DNA of 64,000 nucleotides from Panopea generosa (lineage: Eukaryota > Mollusca > Bivalvia > Adapedonta > Hiatellidae), in the NCBI GenBank assembly GCA_029582155.1, contig CM055903.1, forward strand, positions 35,878,353 through 35,942,352, read 5' to 3'. Position numbers and translations under genes: made by a program. Of the stretch, positions 12,010 through 26,554 are shown piece after piece. Below the pieces are notes generated by a model that saw only the letters and a program-made list of their open reading frames with translations, did not search any database and was not told where the DNA came from. The first letter of the stretch is position 1; each line of letters begins with the position of its first letter.

Positions 12010-12420
12010 GTAAATACATTTCTTTGCAGTCACATTATTTTATTTAGGACTTGTAAAACTTTTTATTTCCAAACATAATGACCGTATTTATCCAATTTAA
12101 ATTAAGACCTATACATTCTAAGCGAATATGATTCGTCAAACACGATAGAAAATGTTTAGAAATGTCACAGTAAATAAAAAAGTGTTTAACGGTTTCTATT
12201 TCTATGTTGCATAATATGGAAATAAGTATTTAAATTTCATCTTTAGAAGAGAATCGGTTCCTAGAATGTCGTGGTGTATTAAGTATTGAAACCACTGCAA
12301 ATCGATTTCTTTTTTTGTTAAAAGGAATGCTATATTTTTTATCCCAACCAGTTTGTTTCATATATCATTCTTTCCTTTTCACATTTAGTAGGGGATCGAG
12401 GGCTTATTTTTGTTTAGAGT
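12010..12420 (-). pseudogene. LINE 3'-end relic (C-terminal domain)
   Basis: Translated on the minus strand in shifting frames. One frame gives LQWFQYLIHHDILGTDSLL followed by KMKFKYLF. The next gives ILCNIEIETVKHFFIYCDIS followed by KHF. This is the 'HxxxxC' end of a LINE RT protein, from a lineage different from the YADD elements nearby. Frame changes and stops show strong decay. Boundaries are approximate and the right part, to about 12480, may belong to the same relic. Confidence 0.55.
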
Positions 12421-12554
12421 ACCAAAAAATATTGATTTAGATCCTTTTAATTTTTTTTTCACAATTATTGAAATTGGTGAAGGACATATGGGTGCCCAGG
12501 TAAATGCACAATTGGAAGTTTAGATAAATATATTTTAACAGATGCTAGCAGTTG

Positions 12555-12743
12555 AAAAAGCTACTAAATGTTTTCTTGCTTGGCGCTCATCATTTAGAGG
12601 TAGTTCTAGGTCTTGTGAGTATAATGTGATTGGGTTGAGTATCATGCCATGTGCCATGCGGCGTATATTACTGTCTTGAATAGAAGCCGTCGCGACATAA
12701 CTGAACAATTGTTGAAAGCGACGCTAAACACCATACAACAACA
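12555..12743 (+). mobile_element. Diverged 5'-truncated SINE copy
   Basis: It matches the body and tail of the SINEs at 57-59 kb: gttctaggtc, then gtataatgtgat, a gtatcat segment, the 'gccgtcgcgacataactgaa' segment and gaaagcgacgctaaacacca, with only two CAA units left at the end. The tRNA-like head is absent. Divergence from the 57 kb copies is visible along its whole length, so this is an old insertion. Confidence 0.8.
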
Positions 12744-13346
12744 GTGTAAAAGATGCTAGACATCACTCTATGAAGTTTGTATTTATGTTGTAATATAGTA
12801 ATAAAATATATAATAAAGCAGATTTGTGCACATTTCACAAGTAATCAAAAATAGCCATACGGATAGCATCATTAATTAATAATATCGTCTTCAGAGTACA
12901 AATGGTTGTAAAATATATTTGTGTCCTCGACCTTAATGTTTGGGTTAACCAAACTGGAATTATTTGAACTGTATACTAATATGCAGGCTTTAGAAAGTTT
13001 GAATACATTTGATCAATTCTTAAGATCTATTTTCAGAATGGAGTATGTTCTGTTGATGTGTTATGTAACAAAATATTGACCATATGAGTAAACAACCTGA
13101 CATTGTCCCATTTTAACATTTGAAACTACATTCCGAGCAACTTAACAGACAATACTTATTGTTTCGTACTTTTACACTATATATTATATACCTTGTGTAG
13201 GCTATTTCCGTGTATACTATTTACATTTTGAGCAATCAACTGACAGTGCCTATCTTTTTTGTGCAGTTTACTACAGATGTACTCTACGTACGTGAGTGTA
13301 GGCCGTCTGCCCGTGTTTGTCTTCTATTGTCAACGTGTGCACTTAC
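12744..13346. other. Unassigned spacer
   Basis: AT-rich. It contains a plus-strand AG/GT pair around 13267-13291 that could mimic a 25-base exon, but no open context supports it. Confidence 0.3.
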
Positions 13347-13397
13347 CCGTATCCTGCTGTTAACGCATGGCGACCAACGACTTAACATATTTTTTGG
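13347..13397 (-). CDS. Candidate 17-codon exon (weakly supported)
   Basis: On the minus strand, a pyrimidine-rich acceptor (ttcttagctttgttatag) precedes 51 bases open in phase 0/0 and a strong donor gtaagtgc. The translation is PKNMLSRWSPCVNSRIR. The phase fits between the exons at 28725-28762 and 5837-5911, but as a multiple of three it could be skipped without a frame effect. It lies about 80 bases from the start of the great 51 bp array. Competing splice-like signals on the plus strand at 13267-13291 lower confidence. Confidence 0.3.
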
Positions 13398-15599
13398 CTA
13401 TAACAAAGCTAAGAACTGAAATCAATTTTAACCACTAGATTATGATATTGAAGCAAATAACCAGTATTTTTTTTACATACGTTACTCGATTACGTACCGG
13501 TGTACAGCAAGTACTTACATATACTACTTAATTACGTACGGGTGTACAACCAGTGCCATGTTTACTTACATATACTACTTTATTACGTACGGGTGTACAG
13601 CAAGTGCCATGTTATTTATATATACTACTTTATTACGTACGGGTGTACAACTAGTGCTATGTTTACTTACATATACTACTTTATTAGGTACGGGTGTACA
13701 ACTAGTGCCATGTTTACTTGCATATACTACTTTATTACGTAAGGGTGTACAACTCGTGCCATGTTTACTTACGTATACTACTTTATTACTTACGGATGTA
13801 CAACTAGTGCCATGTTTACTTACATATACTACTTTATTACGTACTGGGTTACAACTAGTGTCATGTTATTTACATATACTACTTTATTACGTACGGGTGT
13901 ACAACTAGTGCCATGTTTTCTTACGTATACTACTTTATTACGTACGGGTGTACAACTAGTGCCATGTTTACTTACGTATACTACTTTATTACGTACGGGT
14001 GTACAACTAGTGCCATGTTTACTTACATATACTACTTTATTACGTACGGGTGTACAACTAGTGCCATGTTTACTTACGTATACTACTTTATTACGTACGG
14101 GTGTACAACTAGTGCCATTTTTACTGACGTATACTACTTTATTACGTATGGGTGTACACCTAGTGCCATGTTTACTTACGTATACTACTTTATTACGTAC
14201 GGGTGTACAACTAGTGCCATGTTTACTTACGTATACTACTTTATTACATACGGGTGTACAACAAGTGCCATGTTAACTTGCATATACTACTTTATTTCGT
14301 ACGGGTGTATAACTAGTGCTTTGTTTACTTGCATATACTACTTTATTACGTACGGGTGTATAACTAGTGCTTTGTTTACTTGCATATACTACTTTATTAC
14401 GTACGGGTGTACAACCAGTGCTTTGTTTACTAGCATATACTACTTCGTTACGTACGGGTGTACAACTAGTGCTATGTTTACTTGCATATACTACTTTATT
14501 ACGTACGGGTGTACAACTAGTGCTTTGTTTACTTGCATATACTACTTTATTACGTACGGGTGTACAACTAGTGCTATGTTTACTTGCATATACTACTTTA
14601 TTACGTACGGGTGTACAACTAGTGCCATGTTTACTTACATATACTACTTTATTACGTACGGGTGTACAACTAGTGCCATGTTTACTTGCATATACTACTT
14701 TATTACGTACGGGTGTACAACTAGTGCCATGTTTACTTACGTATACTACTTTATTATGTACGGGTGTAAAACTAGTGCTTTGTTATTTACATATACTACT
14801 TTATTACGTACGGATGTACAACTAGTGCTTTGTTTACTCACAAATACTAATTTATTACGTACGGGTGTACAACAAGTGCCATGTTTACTTACATATACTA
14901 CTTTATTACATACGGGTGTACAACCAGTGCCATGTTTACTTACGTATACTACTTTATTACGTACGGGTGTACAACTAATGCCATGTTATTTACATATACT
15001 ACTATATTACGTACGGGTGTACAACTAGTGCCATGTTTACTTACGTATACTACTTTATTACGTACGGGTGTACAACTAGTGCCATGTTTACTTACGTATA
15101 GTACTTTATTACGTACGGGTGTACAACTAGTGCCATGTTTACTTACATATACTACTTTATTACGTACGGGTGTACAACTAGTGCCATGTTTACTTGCATA
15201 TACTACTTTATTACGTACGGGTGTACAACTAGTGCTTTGTTATTTACATATACTACTTTATTACGTACGGGTGTACAACTAGTGCATTGTTTACTTACAT
15301 ATACTACTTTATTACGAACGGGTGTACAACTAGTGCCATGTTTACTTACATATACTACTTTATTACGCACGGGTGTACAACTAGTGCTTTGTTTACTTAC
15401 ATATACTACTTTATTATGTACGGGTGTACAATTAGTGCCATGTTTACTTACATATACTACTTTATTACGTACGGGTGTACAACTAGTGTCATGTTTACTT
15501 GCATATACTACTTTATTACGTACGGGTGTACAACAAGTGCCATGTTTACTTGCATATACTACTTTATTACGTACGGGTGTACAACTAGTGCTTTGTTTA

Positions 15600-18186
15600 C
15601 TGGCATATACTACTTTATTACGTACGGGTGTACAACCAGTGCTTTGTTTACTTACGTATACTACTTTATTACGTACGGTGTACAATCAGTGCAATGTTTA
15701 CTGCATATACTACTTTATTACGTACGGGTGTACAACTAGTGCCATGTTTACTTGCATATACTACTTTATTACGTACGGTGTACAACTAGTGCTTTGTTAT
15801 TTACATATACTACACTATTATGTACGGGTGTACAACTAGTGCTTTGTTTACTTACATATACTACTTTATTACGTACAGGTGTACAACTAGTGCTATGTTT
15901 ACTTGCATATACTACTTTATTACGTACGGGTGTACAACTAGTGCTTTGTTTACTTACATATACTACTTTATTATGTACGGGTGTACAACCAGTGCTTTGT
16001 TAACTTACATATATTACTTTATTACGTACGGGTGTACAACTAATGCCATGTTTACTTACATATACTACTTTATTATGTACGGGTGTACAACCAGTGCTTT
16101 GTTTACTTACATATACTACTTTATTACGTACGGGTGTACAACTAGTGCCATGTTTACTTACATATACTACTTTATTACGTACGGGTGTACAACTAGTGCT
16201 TTGTTTAGTTACATATACTACTTCATTATGTACGGATGTACAACTTGTGCCATGTTTACTTACATATACTACTTTATTACGTACGGGTGTACAACTAGTG
16301 CCATGTTTACTTGCATATACTACTTTATTACGTACGGGTGTACAACCAGTTCTTGGTTAACTTACATATACTACTTTATTACGTACGGTGTATAACTGGT
16401 GCTTTGTTTACTTACATATACTACTTTATTATGTACGGTGTACAACTAGTGCCATGTTTACTTACATATACTACTTTATTACGTACGGGTGTTCAACTAG
16501 TGCTTTGTTTACTTACATGTACTACTTTATTACGTACGGTGTATAACTAGTGCCATGTTTACTTACATATACTACTTTATTACGTACGGTTGTACAACTA
16601 GTGCTTTGTTTACTTACATATACTACTTTATTATGTACGGTGTACAACTAGTGCTTAGTTATTTACATATACTACTTTATTACGTATGGTGTACAACTAG
16701 TGCTTTGTTATCTACATATACTACTGTATTATGTACGGGTGTACAACTAGGGCCATGTTTACTTACATATACTACTTTATTACGTACGGGTGTATAACTA
16801 GTGCCATGTTTACTTACGTATACTACTTTATTACGTACGGGTGTACAACTAGTGCCATGTTTACTTACGTATACTACTTTATTACGTACGGGTGTACAAC
16901 TAGTGCCATGTTTACATACGTATACTACTTTATTACGTACGGGTGTACAACTAGTGCCATGTTTACTTACGTATACTACTTTATTACATACGGGTGTACA
17001 ACAAGTGCCATGTTTACTTGCATATACTACTTTATTACGTACGGGTGTATAACTAGTGCTTTGTTTAATTGCATATACTACTTTATTACGTACGGGTGTA
17101 CAACCAGTGCTTTGTTTACTTACGTATACTACTTTATTACGTACGGTGTACAATCAGTGCAATGTTTACTGCCTATACTACTTTATTACGTACGGGTGTA
17201 CAACTAGTGCCATGTTTACTTGCATATACTACTTTATTACGTACGGTGTACAACTAGTGCTTTGTTATTTACATATACTACACTATTATGTACGGGTGTA
17301 CAACTAGTGCTTTGTTTACTTACATATACTACTTTATTACGTACAGGTGTACAACTAGTGCTATGTTTACTTACATATACTACTTTATTACGTACGGGTG
17401 TACAACTAGTGCTTTGTTTACTTACATATACTACTTTATTATGTACGGGTGTACAACCAGTGCATTGTTTACTTACATATACTACTTTATTACGTACGGG
17501 TGTACAACTATTGCCATGTTTACTTACATATACTACTTTATTACGTACGGGTGTACAACTAGTGCTTTGTTTACTTACATATACTACTTCATTATGTACG
17601 GATGTACAACTTGTGCCATGTTTACTTACATATACTACTTTATTACGTACGGGTGTACAACTAGTGCCATGTTTTCTTGCATATACTACTTTATTACGTA
17701 CGGGTGTACAACTAGTTCTTGGTTAACTTACATATACTACTTTATTACGTACGGTGTATAACTGGTGCTTTGTTTACTTACATATACTACTTTATTATGT
17801 ACGGTGTACAACTAGAGCCATGTTTACTTACATATACTACTTTATTACGTACGGGTGTTCAACTAGTGCTTTGTTTACTTACATGTACTACTTTATTACG
17901 TACGGTGTATAACTAGTGCCATGTTTACTTACATATACTACTTTATTACGTACGGTTGTACAACTAGTGCTTTGTTTACTTACATATACTACTTTATTAC
18001 GTACGGTGTACAACTAGTGCTTAGTTATTTACATATACTACTTTATTACGTATGGTGTACAACTAGTGCTTTGTTATCTACATATACTACTTTATTATGT
18101 ACGGGTGTACAACTAGTGCCATGTTTACTTACATATACTAATTTATTACGTACGGGTGTATAACTAGTGCCATGTTTACTTACGTA
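15600..18186 (+). repeat. Segmental duplication of about 1.4 kb inside the 51 bp array
   Basis: Rare monomer variants recur in order. tacaatcagt is at 15681 and 17149 (offset 1468). tcttggttaa is at 16351 and 17717, gttcaactag at 16491 and 17857, and gcttagttat at 16653 and 18019 (all offset 1366). The offset change is 102, exactly two monomers lost in one copy. Confidence 0.85.
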
Positions 18187-20039
18187 TACTACTTTATTAC
18201 GTACGGGTGTACAACTAGTGCCATGTTTACTTACGTATACTACTTTATTACGTACGGTGTACAACCAGTGTTTGTTTACTTACGTATACTACTTTATTAC
18301 GTACGGTGTACAACCAGTGCCATGTTTAATTGCATATACTACTTTATTACGTACGGGTGTACAATCAGTGCCATGTTTACTTACATATACTTCTTTATTA
18401 CGTACGGGTGTACAACCAGTGCCATGTTTACTTACGTATACTACTTTATTACGTACGGTGTACAACCAGTGCCATGTTTACTTACATATACTACTTTATT
18501 ACGTACGGTGTACAACTAGTGCTTTGTTTACTTACATATACTACTTTATTTCGTACGGGTGTACAACTTGTGCTTTGTTATTTACATATACTACTTTATT
18601 ACGTTCGGGTGTACAACTAGTGACATGTTTACTTGCATATACTACTTTATTACGTACTGGTGTACAATTAATGCCATGTTTACTTACATATACTACTTTA
18701 TTACGTACGGGTGTACAACTAGTGCCATGTTTACTTGCATATACTACTTTATTACGTACGGGTGTACAACTAGTGCCATGTTTACTTACATATACTACTT
18801 TATTACGTACGGGTGTACAACAAGTGCTTTGTTATTTACATATACTACTTTATTACGTACGGGTGTATAACTAGTGCCATGTTTACTTACATATACTACT
18901 TTATTACGTACGGGTTAACAACAAGTGCTTTGTTATTTACATATACTACTTTATTACGTACGGGTGTACAACTAGTGCTATGTTTAAGTGCTTTGTTATT
19001 TACATATACTACTTTATTACGTACGGGTGTACAACTAGTGCTATGTTTACTTGCATATACTACTTTATTACGTACGGGTGTACAACTAGTGCCATGTTTA
19101 CTTGCATATACTACTTAATTACGTATGGGTGTACAACTAGTGCCATGTTTACTTGCATATACTACTTTATTACGTACGGGTGTACAACTAGTGCTTTGTT
19201 TACTTACATATACTACTTTATTACGTACGGGTGTACAATTAGTGCCATGTTTACTTACGTATACTACTTTATTACTGACGGGTGTAGAACTAGTGCTATG
19301 TTTACTTACATATACTACTTTATTACATACGGTGTAAAACTAATGATTTGTTATTTACATATATTACTTTATTACGTACGGGTGTACAACTAGTGCTTTG
19401 TTTACTTACATATACTACTTTATTATATACGGGTGTACAACTAGTGCAATGTTTACTTGCATATACTACTTTATTATGTACGGGTGTACAACTAGTGCCA
19501 CGTTTACTTGATTATATACTCCTTTATTACGTACGGGTGTACAACTAGTGCCATGTTTACTTACATATACTAATTTATTACGTACGGGTGTACAACTAGT
19601 GCCATGTTTACTTACGTATACTACTTTATTACGTACGGGTGTACAACTAGTGCTTTGTTTACTTACATATACTACTTTAATGCGTACGGGTGTACAACTA
19701 GTGCTTTGTTATTTACATATATTACTTTATTACGTACGGTTGTACAACTAGTGCTTTGTTTACTTACATATACTACTTTATTATGTACGGGTGTACAACT
19801 AGGGCTTTGTTTACTTACATATACTATTTTATTACGTACGGGTGTACAACCAGTGCTTTGTTTACTTACATATACTACTTTTTTACGTGCCGTGTACAAC
19901 TAGTGCTTTGTTATTTACATTTACTACTTTATTACGTACGGGTGTACAACTAGTGCATTGTTTACTTACATATACTACTTTATTACGTACGGGTGTACAA
20001 CTAGTGCTTTGTTTACTTACATATACTACTTTATTACGT

Positions 20040-23000
20040 ACGGTGTACAACTAGTGCTTTGTTTACTTACATATACTTATTTATTATGTACGGGTGTACA
20101 ACTAGCGCTTTGTTTACTTACATATACTACTTTATTACGTACGGCTGTACAACTAGTGCCATGTTTACTTGCATATACTACTTTATTATGTACGGGTGTA
20201 CAGCAAGTGCCATGTTTACTTACGTATACTACTTTATTACGTACGGGTGTACAACTATTTCCGTGTTTACTTACGTATATTACTTTATTAAGTACGAGTG
20301 TACAACTAGTGCCATGTTTACTTACGTTTACTACTTTATTACGTACGGGTGTACAACTAGTGCCATGTTTACTTACGTATATTACTTTATTATGTACGGG
20401 TGTAAAACTAGTGCCATGTTTACTTACGTATACTATTTTATTACGTACAGGTGTACAACTGGTGCTTTGTTTACTTACATATACTACTTTATTATGTACG
20501 GTGTACAACCAGTGCCATGTTTACTTGCATATACTACTTTATTACATACGGGTGTACAACTAGTGCTTTGTTTACTTACGTATACTACTTTATTACGTAC
20601 GGTGTACAACCAGTGCCATGTTTACTTGCATATACTACTTTATTACGTACGGTGTACAACTAGTGCTTTATTTACTTACGTATACTACTTTATTACGTAC
20701 GGTGTACAAGAAGTGCCATGTTTACTTGCATATAATACTTTATTATGTACGGATGTACAACTAGTGCTTTGTTTACTTACGTATACTACTATATTAAGTA
20801 CGGGTGTACAACTAGTGCTATGTTTACTTGCATATACTACTTTATCACGTACGGGTGTGCTTTGTTGACTTGCATATACTACTTTATTACGTACGGGTGT
20901 ACAACTAGTGCTATGTTTACTTACATATACGACTTTATTACGTACGGGTGTACAACCAGTGCTTTGTTTACTTACATATTCTACTTTATTACGTACGGGT
21001 GTACAAGTAGTGCCATGTTAACTTGCATATACTACTTTGTTACGTACGGATGTACAACTAGTGCTTTGTTTACTTACATATACTACTTTATTACGTACGG
21101 GTGTACAACCAGTGCTTTGTTTAATTACATATACTACTTTATTACGTACGGTGTACAACCAGTGCATTGTTTACTTACATATACTACTTTGTTACGTACG
21201 GATGTACAACTAGTGCTTTGTTTACTTACATATACTACTTTATTACGTACGGGTGTACAACCAGTGCTTTGTTTAATTACATATACTACTTTATTACGTA
21301 CGGTGTACAACCAGTGCTTTGTTTACTTACATATACTACTTTATTACGTACGGGTGTACAACTAGTGCCATGTTTACTTGCATTTACTACTTTATTACGT
21401 ACGGGTGTACCATCAGTTTTTTGTTTACTTACATATACTACTTTATAACTTACGGTGTACAACTAGTGCTTTGTTTACTTACATATACTACTTTATTACG
21501 TACAGGTGTACAATTAATGCCATGTTAACTTACATATACTACTTTATTACGTACGGGTGTACAACTAGTGCTTTGTTTACTTACATATACTACTTTATTA
21601 CGTACGGGTGTATAACTAGTGCTTTGTATACTTACATATACTACTTTATTACGTACGGTGTACAACTAGTGCTTTGTTTACTTACATATACTAATTTATT
21701 ACGTACGGGTGTACAACTAGCGTTTTGTTTACAGACATATACTACTTTATTACGTACGGGTGTACAACTAGTGCCATGTTTACTTGCATATACTACTTTA
21801 TTATGTACGGGTGTACAGCAAGTGCCATGTTTACTTACGTATACTACTTTATTACGTACGGGTGTACAACTAGTGCCTTGTTTACTTACGTATACTACTT
21901 TATAAAGTACGGGTGTACAAATAGTGCCATGTTTACTTACGTATACTACTTTATTACGTACGGGTGTACAAATAGTGCCATGTTTACTTACGTATACTAC
22001 TTTATTATGTACGTGTGTACAACTAGTGCCATGTTTACTTACGTATACTATTTTATTACGTACGGGTGTACAACTAGTGCTTTGTTTACATACATAAACT
22101 ACTTTATTATGTACGGTGTACAACTAGTGCCATGTTTACTTGCATATACTACTTTATTACGTACGGGTGTACAACCAGTGCTTTGTTTACTTACGTATAC
22201 TACTTTATTACGTACGGTGTACAACCAGTGCCATGTTTACTTGCATATACTACTTTATTACGTACGGGTGTACAACTAGTGCTTTGTTTACTTACGTATA
22301 CTACTTTATTACGTACGGTGTACAAGTAGTGCCATGTTTACTTGCATATACTACTTTATTACGTACGGATGTACAACTAGTGCTTTGTTTACTTACGTAT
22401 ACTACTATATTAAGTACGGGTGTACAACAAGTGCTTTGTTTACTTACATATACTACTTTATTACGTACGGGTGTACAACTTGTGCTATGTTTACTTGCAT
22501 ATACTACTTTATCACGTACGGGTGTGCTTTGTTGACTTGCATATACTACTTTATTACGTACGGGTGTACAACTAGTGCTATGTTTACTTACATATACTAC
22601 TTTATTACGTACGGGTGTACAACTAGTGCTTTGTTTTCTTACATATTCTACTTTATTACGTACGGGTGTGCAAGTAGTGCCATGTTTACTTGCATATACT
22701 ACTTTGTTACGTACGGATGTACAACTAGTGCTTTGTTTACTTACATATACTACTTTATTACGTACGGGTGTACAACTAGTGCTTTGTTTACTTACGTATA
22801 CTACTTTATTTCGTACGGGTGTACAACTAGTGCTATGTTTACTTGCATATACTACTTTATTACGTACGGGTGTACAACCAGTGCTTTGTTTACTTACATA
22901 TACTACCATATTACGTACGGTGTACAACCAGTGCTTTGTTTACTTACATATACTACTTTATTACGTACGGGTGTACAACTAGTGCCATGTTTACTTGCAT

Positions 23001-23130
23001 TTACTACTTTATTACGTACGGGTGTACCACCAGTTTTTTGTTTCTTACATATACTACTTTATTACGTACGGTGTACAACCAGTGCTTTGTTTACATACAT
23101 ATACTACTTTATTACGTACGGGTGTACAAC
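20040..23130 (+). repeat. Segmental duplication of about 1.6 kb inside the 51 bp array
   Basis: Markers are cagcaagtgc at 20201 and 21816, the truncated monomer ggtgtgctttg at 20854 and 22521, and the gtacc(a/c) variant at 21408 and 23024. Offsets are 1615, 1667 and 1616, so the copies differ by about one monomer in the middle. Confidence 0.85.
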
Positions 23131-23329
23131 TAGTGCCATGTTTACTTACATATACTACTTTATTACGTACTTGTGTACAACCAGTGCCATGTTTACTTAC
23201 GTATACTACTTTATTACGTACGGGTGTACAACCAGTGCTATGTTTACTGGCATATACTACTTTATTACGTACGGGTGTACAACTAGTGCCATGTTTATTT
23301 GAATATACTACTTTATTACGTACGGGTGT

Positions 23330-24620
23330 ACATCTAGTGCTATGTTTACTTGCATGTACTACTTTATTACGTACGGGGGGTGTAAAACTAGTGCTATGTT
23401 TACTTGCATATACTACTTTATTACGTACGGTATACAACTAGTGCTTTGTTTGCTTACATATACTACTTTATTACGTACGGGTGTAAAATCAGTGCTTTGT
23501 TTACTTGCATATACTACTTTATTTCGTACGGGTGTACAACTAGTGCTTTGTTTACTTACATATACTAATTTATTACGTACGGGTGTACAACTAATGCTTT
23601 GTTTACTTACATATACTACTTTATTTCGTAGGGGTGTAAAATCAATGCTTTGTTTACTTGCATATACTACCTTATTACGTATGGGTGTACAACTAGTGCT
23701 TTGGTTACTTAAATATACTACTTTATTACGTACGGGTGTACAGCTGGTGCTTTGTTTACTTGCATATACTACTTTATTACGTACGGTGTACAACAAGTTT
23801 CACGTTTACTTACATATGCTATTCGATTACGTACTGATGACCTACGGCCAGTGCTATGTTTACTTACATATTCTACTTGATTACGTACGGGTGTGCAACT
23901 AGTGTCATATTTACTTACATATACTACTTTATTACGTACGGGTGTACAACTAGTGCTTTGTTTACTTACATATACTACTTTATTACGTACGGGTGTACAT
24001 CTAGTGCTATGTTTACTTGCATGTACTACTTTATTACGTACGGGTGGTGTACAACTAGTGCTAAGTTTACTTGCATATACTACTTTATTACGTACGGTAT
24101 ACAACTAGTGCTTTGTTTGCTTACATATACTACTTTATTACGTACGGGTGTAAAATCAGTGCTTTGTTTACTTGCATATACTACTTTATTTCGTACGGGT
24201 GTACAACTAGTGCTTTGTTTACTTACATATACTAATTTATTACGTACGGGTGTACAACTAATGCTTTGTTTACTTACATATACTACTTTATTTCGTAGGG
24301 ATGTAAAATCAGTGCTTTGTTTACTTGCATATACTACCTTATTACTTATGGGTGTACAACTAGTGCTTTGTTTACTTACATATACTACTTTATTACGTAC
24401 GGGTGTACAACTAGTGCTTTGTTTACTTACATATACTAATTTATTACGTACGGGTGTGCAACTGGTGCTTTGTTTACTTGCATATACTACTTTATTACGT
24501 ACGGTGTACAACAAGTTTCATGTTTACTTACATATGCTATTCGATTACGTACTGATGACCTACGGCCAGTGCTATGTTTACTTACATATACTACTTGATT
24601 ACGTACGGGTGTGCAACTAG
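23330..24620 (+). repeat. Segmental duplication of about 0.7 kb with a diverged third copy
   Basis: tatacaacta occurs at 23431 and 24098 (offset 667), and gatgacctac at 23836 and 24554 (offset 718); the difference is exactly one 51 bp monomer. A further relative, 'gatggcctacgaccagtg', near 24813 marks an older third copy. Confidence 0.8.
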
Positions 24621-24959
24621 TGTCATATTTACTTACATATACTACTTTATTACGTACGGGTGTACAACTAGTGCTTTGTTTACTTACATATACTACTTTA
24701 TTACGTACGGGTGTACAACTAGTACAATGTTTACTTACATATGCTACTTTATTACGTACGAGTGTACACCTAGTGCCATGTTTACTTACATATGCTATTT
24801 GATTACGTATTGATGGCCTACGACCAGTGTTATGTTTACTTACATATACTACTTGATTACGTACGGGTGTACAACTAGTGTCATATTTACTTACATATAC
24901 TACTTTATTACGTACTGGTGTACAACTAGTACCATGTTTACGTACATATGCTACTTTAT

Positions 24960-26128
24960 TACTTACGATGTACAACTAGTACCATATTTACTTACATATG
25001 CTACTTTATTACGTACGATGTACAGCTAGTGCCATGTTTACTTACATACACTACTTTATTACGTACGATGTACAACTAGTGCCATATTTACTTACATATA
25101 CTACTTTATTACGTACAATGTACAACTAGTGCCATGTTTACGTACATATGCTACTTTATTACGTACGATGTACAACTAGTGCCATGTTTACTTACATATA
25201 CTATATTATTACGTACGATGTACAACAAGCGGCATGTTTACTTACATATGCTACTTTATTACGTACGATTTACAACTAGTACTATATTTACTTACTTATG
25301 CTACTTTATTACGTACGATGTACAACAAGTGTCATGTTTACTTACATATGCTACTTCATTACGTACGATGTACAACTAGTGCCATGTTAACTTACATATA
25401 CTACTTGATTACGTATGATGTACAAGAAGTGGCATGTTTACTTACATATACTACTTTATTACGTACGATGTACAACTAGTACCATATTTACTTACATATA
25501 CTACATTATTACGTACGATGTACAACAAAAGGCATGTTTACTGACATATCCTACTTCATTACGTACGATGTACAACTAGTGCCTTGTTAACTTACATATA
25601 CAACTTTATTACGTACGATGTACAACTAGTACCATATTTACTTACATATACTACACTATTACGTACGATGTACAACAAGTGGCATGTTTACTTACATATG
25701 CTACTTTATTACGTACGATGTACAACTAGTACCATATTTACTGACATATACTACATTATTACGTACGATGTACAACAAAAGGCATGTTTACTTACATATG
25801 CTACTTCATTACGTACGATGTACAACTAGTGCCATGTTAACTTACATATATTACTTTATTACGTACGATGTACAACTAGTGCCATGTTTACTTACATATA
25901 CTACATTATTACGTACGATGTACAACAAGTGGCATGTTTACTTACATATGCTACTTTATTACCTACGATGTACAACTAGTACCATATTTACTTACATATA
26001 CTACTTTATTACGTATGATGTATAACAAATGTCATGTTTTCTTACATATGCTACTTTATTACGTACGGGTGTACAGCTAGTGCCATGTTTACTTTCATAT
26101 ACTACATTATTACGTACGATGTACAACA
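24960..26128. repeat. 50 bp subdomain of the array (gtacgatgtac type, about 23 units)
   Basis: From about 24960 the monomer changes to gtacgatgtacaac and a strict 50 bp period, with subtypes 'aagtggcatg', 'tagtaccatatttac' and 'tagtgccatg'. One last gtacgggtgtac unit returns near 26065. It is a separately homogenised block derived from the same monomer. Confidence 0.95.
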
Positions 26129-26554
26129 TTAAAACACCTACGAAACATACTGCACAACTTAGATGTAATGCTGGACATGCGGGGAAAACAATATTCGTAG
26201 TTAAACTGACAATGAACACAATAAATAAGCAGGCTTAATCAATATGTTAACGGGAGTATTAGCTGCAAGACTTAGTGGTAGTTCATACATGTTGTTCTTG
26301 AATGTGACACAATCTCTTGTCTGTTTGGTACGGGGAAAGGACTTTTCTTTCGGTAGTTTCAAATAAATCAGAAATTTCGTGATTTAGTTTTTGCTTTTTG
26401 ATGACAAAACACTTTCACAAAATACACAATTGTCCAATCAGGAGAAGAGGCATTAGTAATTGTGTACAACGGAAAACAAGGATAAACCATTGATGCTCTA
26501 ATAGTAAACTAGTAACTTCTTGTCTAGAAAGTATTATAACATTTATGACACCTG
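26129..26554. other. Unassigned spacer
   Basis: No gene or repeat recognised. Confidence 0.35.

Larger units (their letters stand above)
13475..24960. repeat. 51 bp minisatellite array, main domain (about 225 units)
   Basis: The monomer has the core gtacgggtgtacaactagtg followed by 'ccatgtttacttacatatac' and 'tactttattac'. Recurrent alternatives are ccatg/ctttg/ctatg, ttaca/ttgca/ttacg and a one-base deletion (gtacggtgtac) giving 50 bp. Because 51 is 17 codons, and the unit lacks stops in several frames, long open frames of up to about 370 codons occur by default. Frame jumps occur wherever a 50 bp unit intervenes. The array contains at least three larger internal duplications, listed separately. 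Confidence 0.97.

Noticed and set aside
13267-13291. 25-base plus-strand microexon with strong acceptor (tatcttttttgtgcag) and donor (gtgagtg)
   Set aside because: No neighbouring plus-strand exons or phase support. It conflicts with the minus-strand candidate at 13347-13397 and lowers confidence in that call.
13500-26025. Many long open frames (up to 371 codons) with TTSAMFTYIYYFITYGC or LLTYTTLLRTGVQLV repeats
   Set aside because: They arise because the 51 bp unit equals 17 codons and lacks stops in several frames. Two or three frames are open at once, and frames hop at each 50 bp unit.
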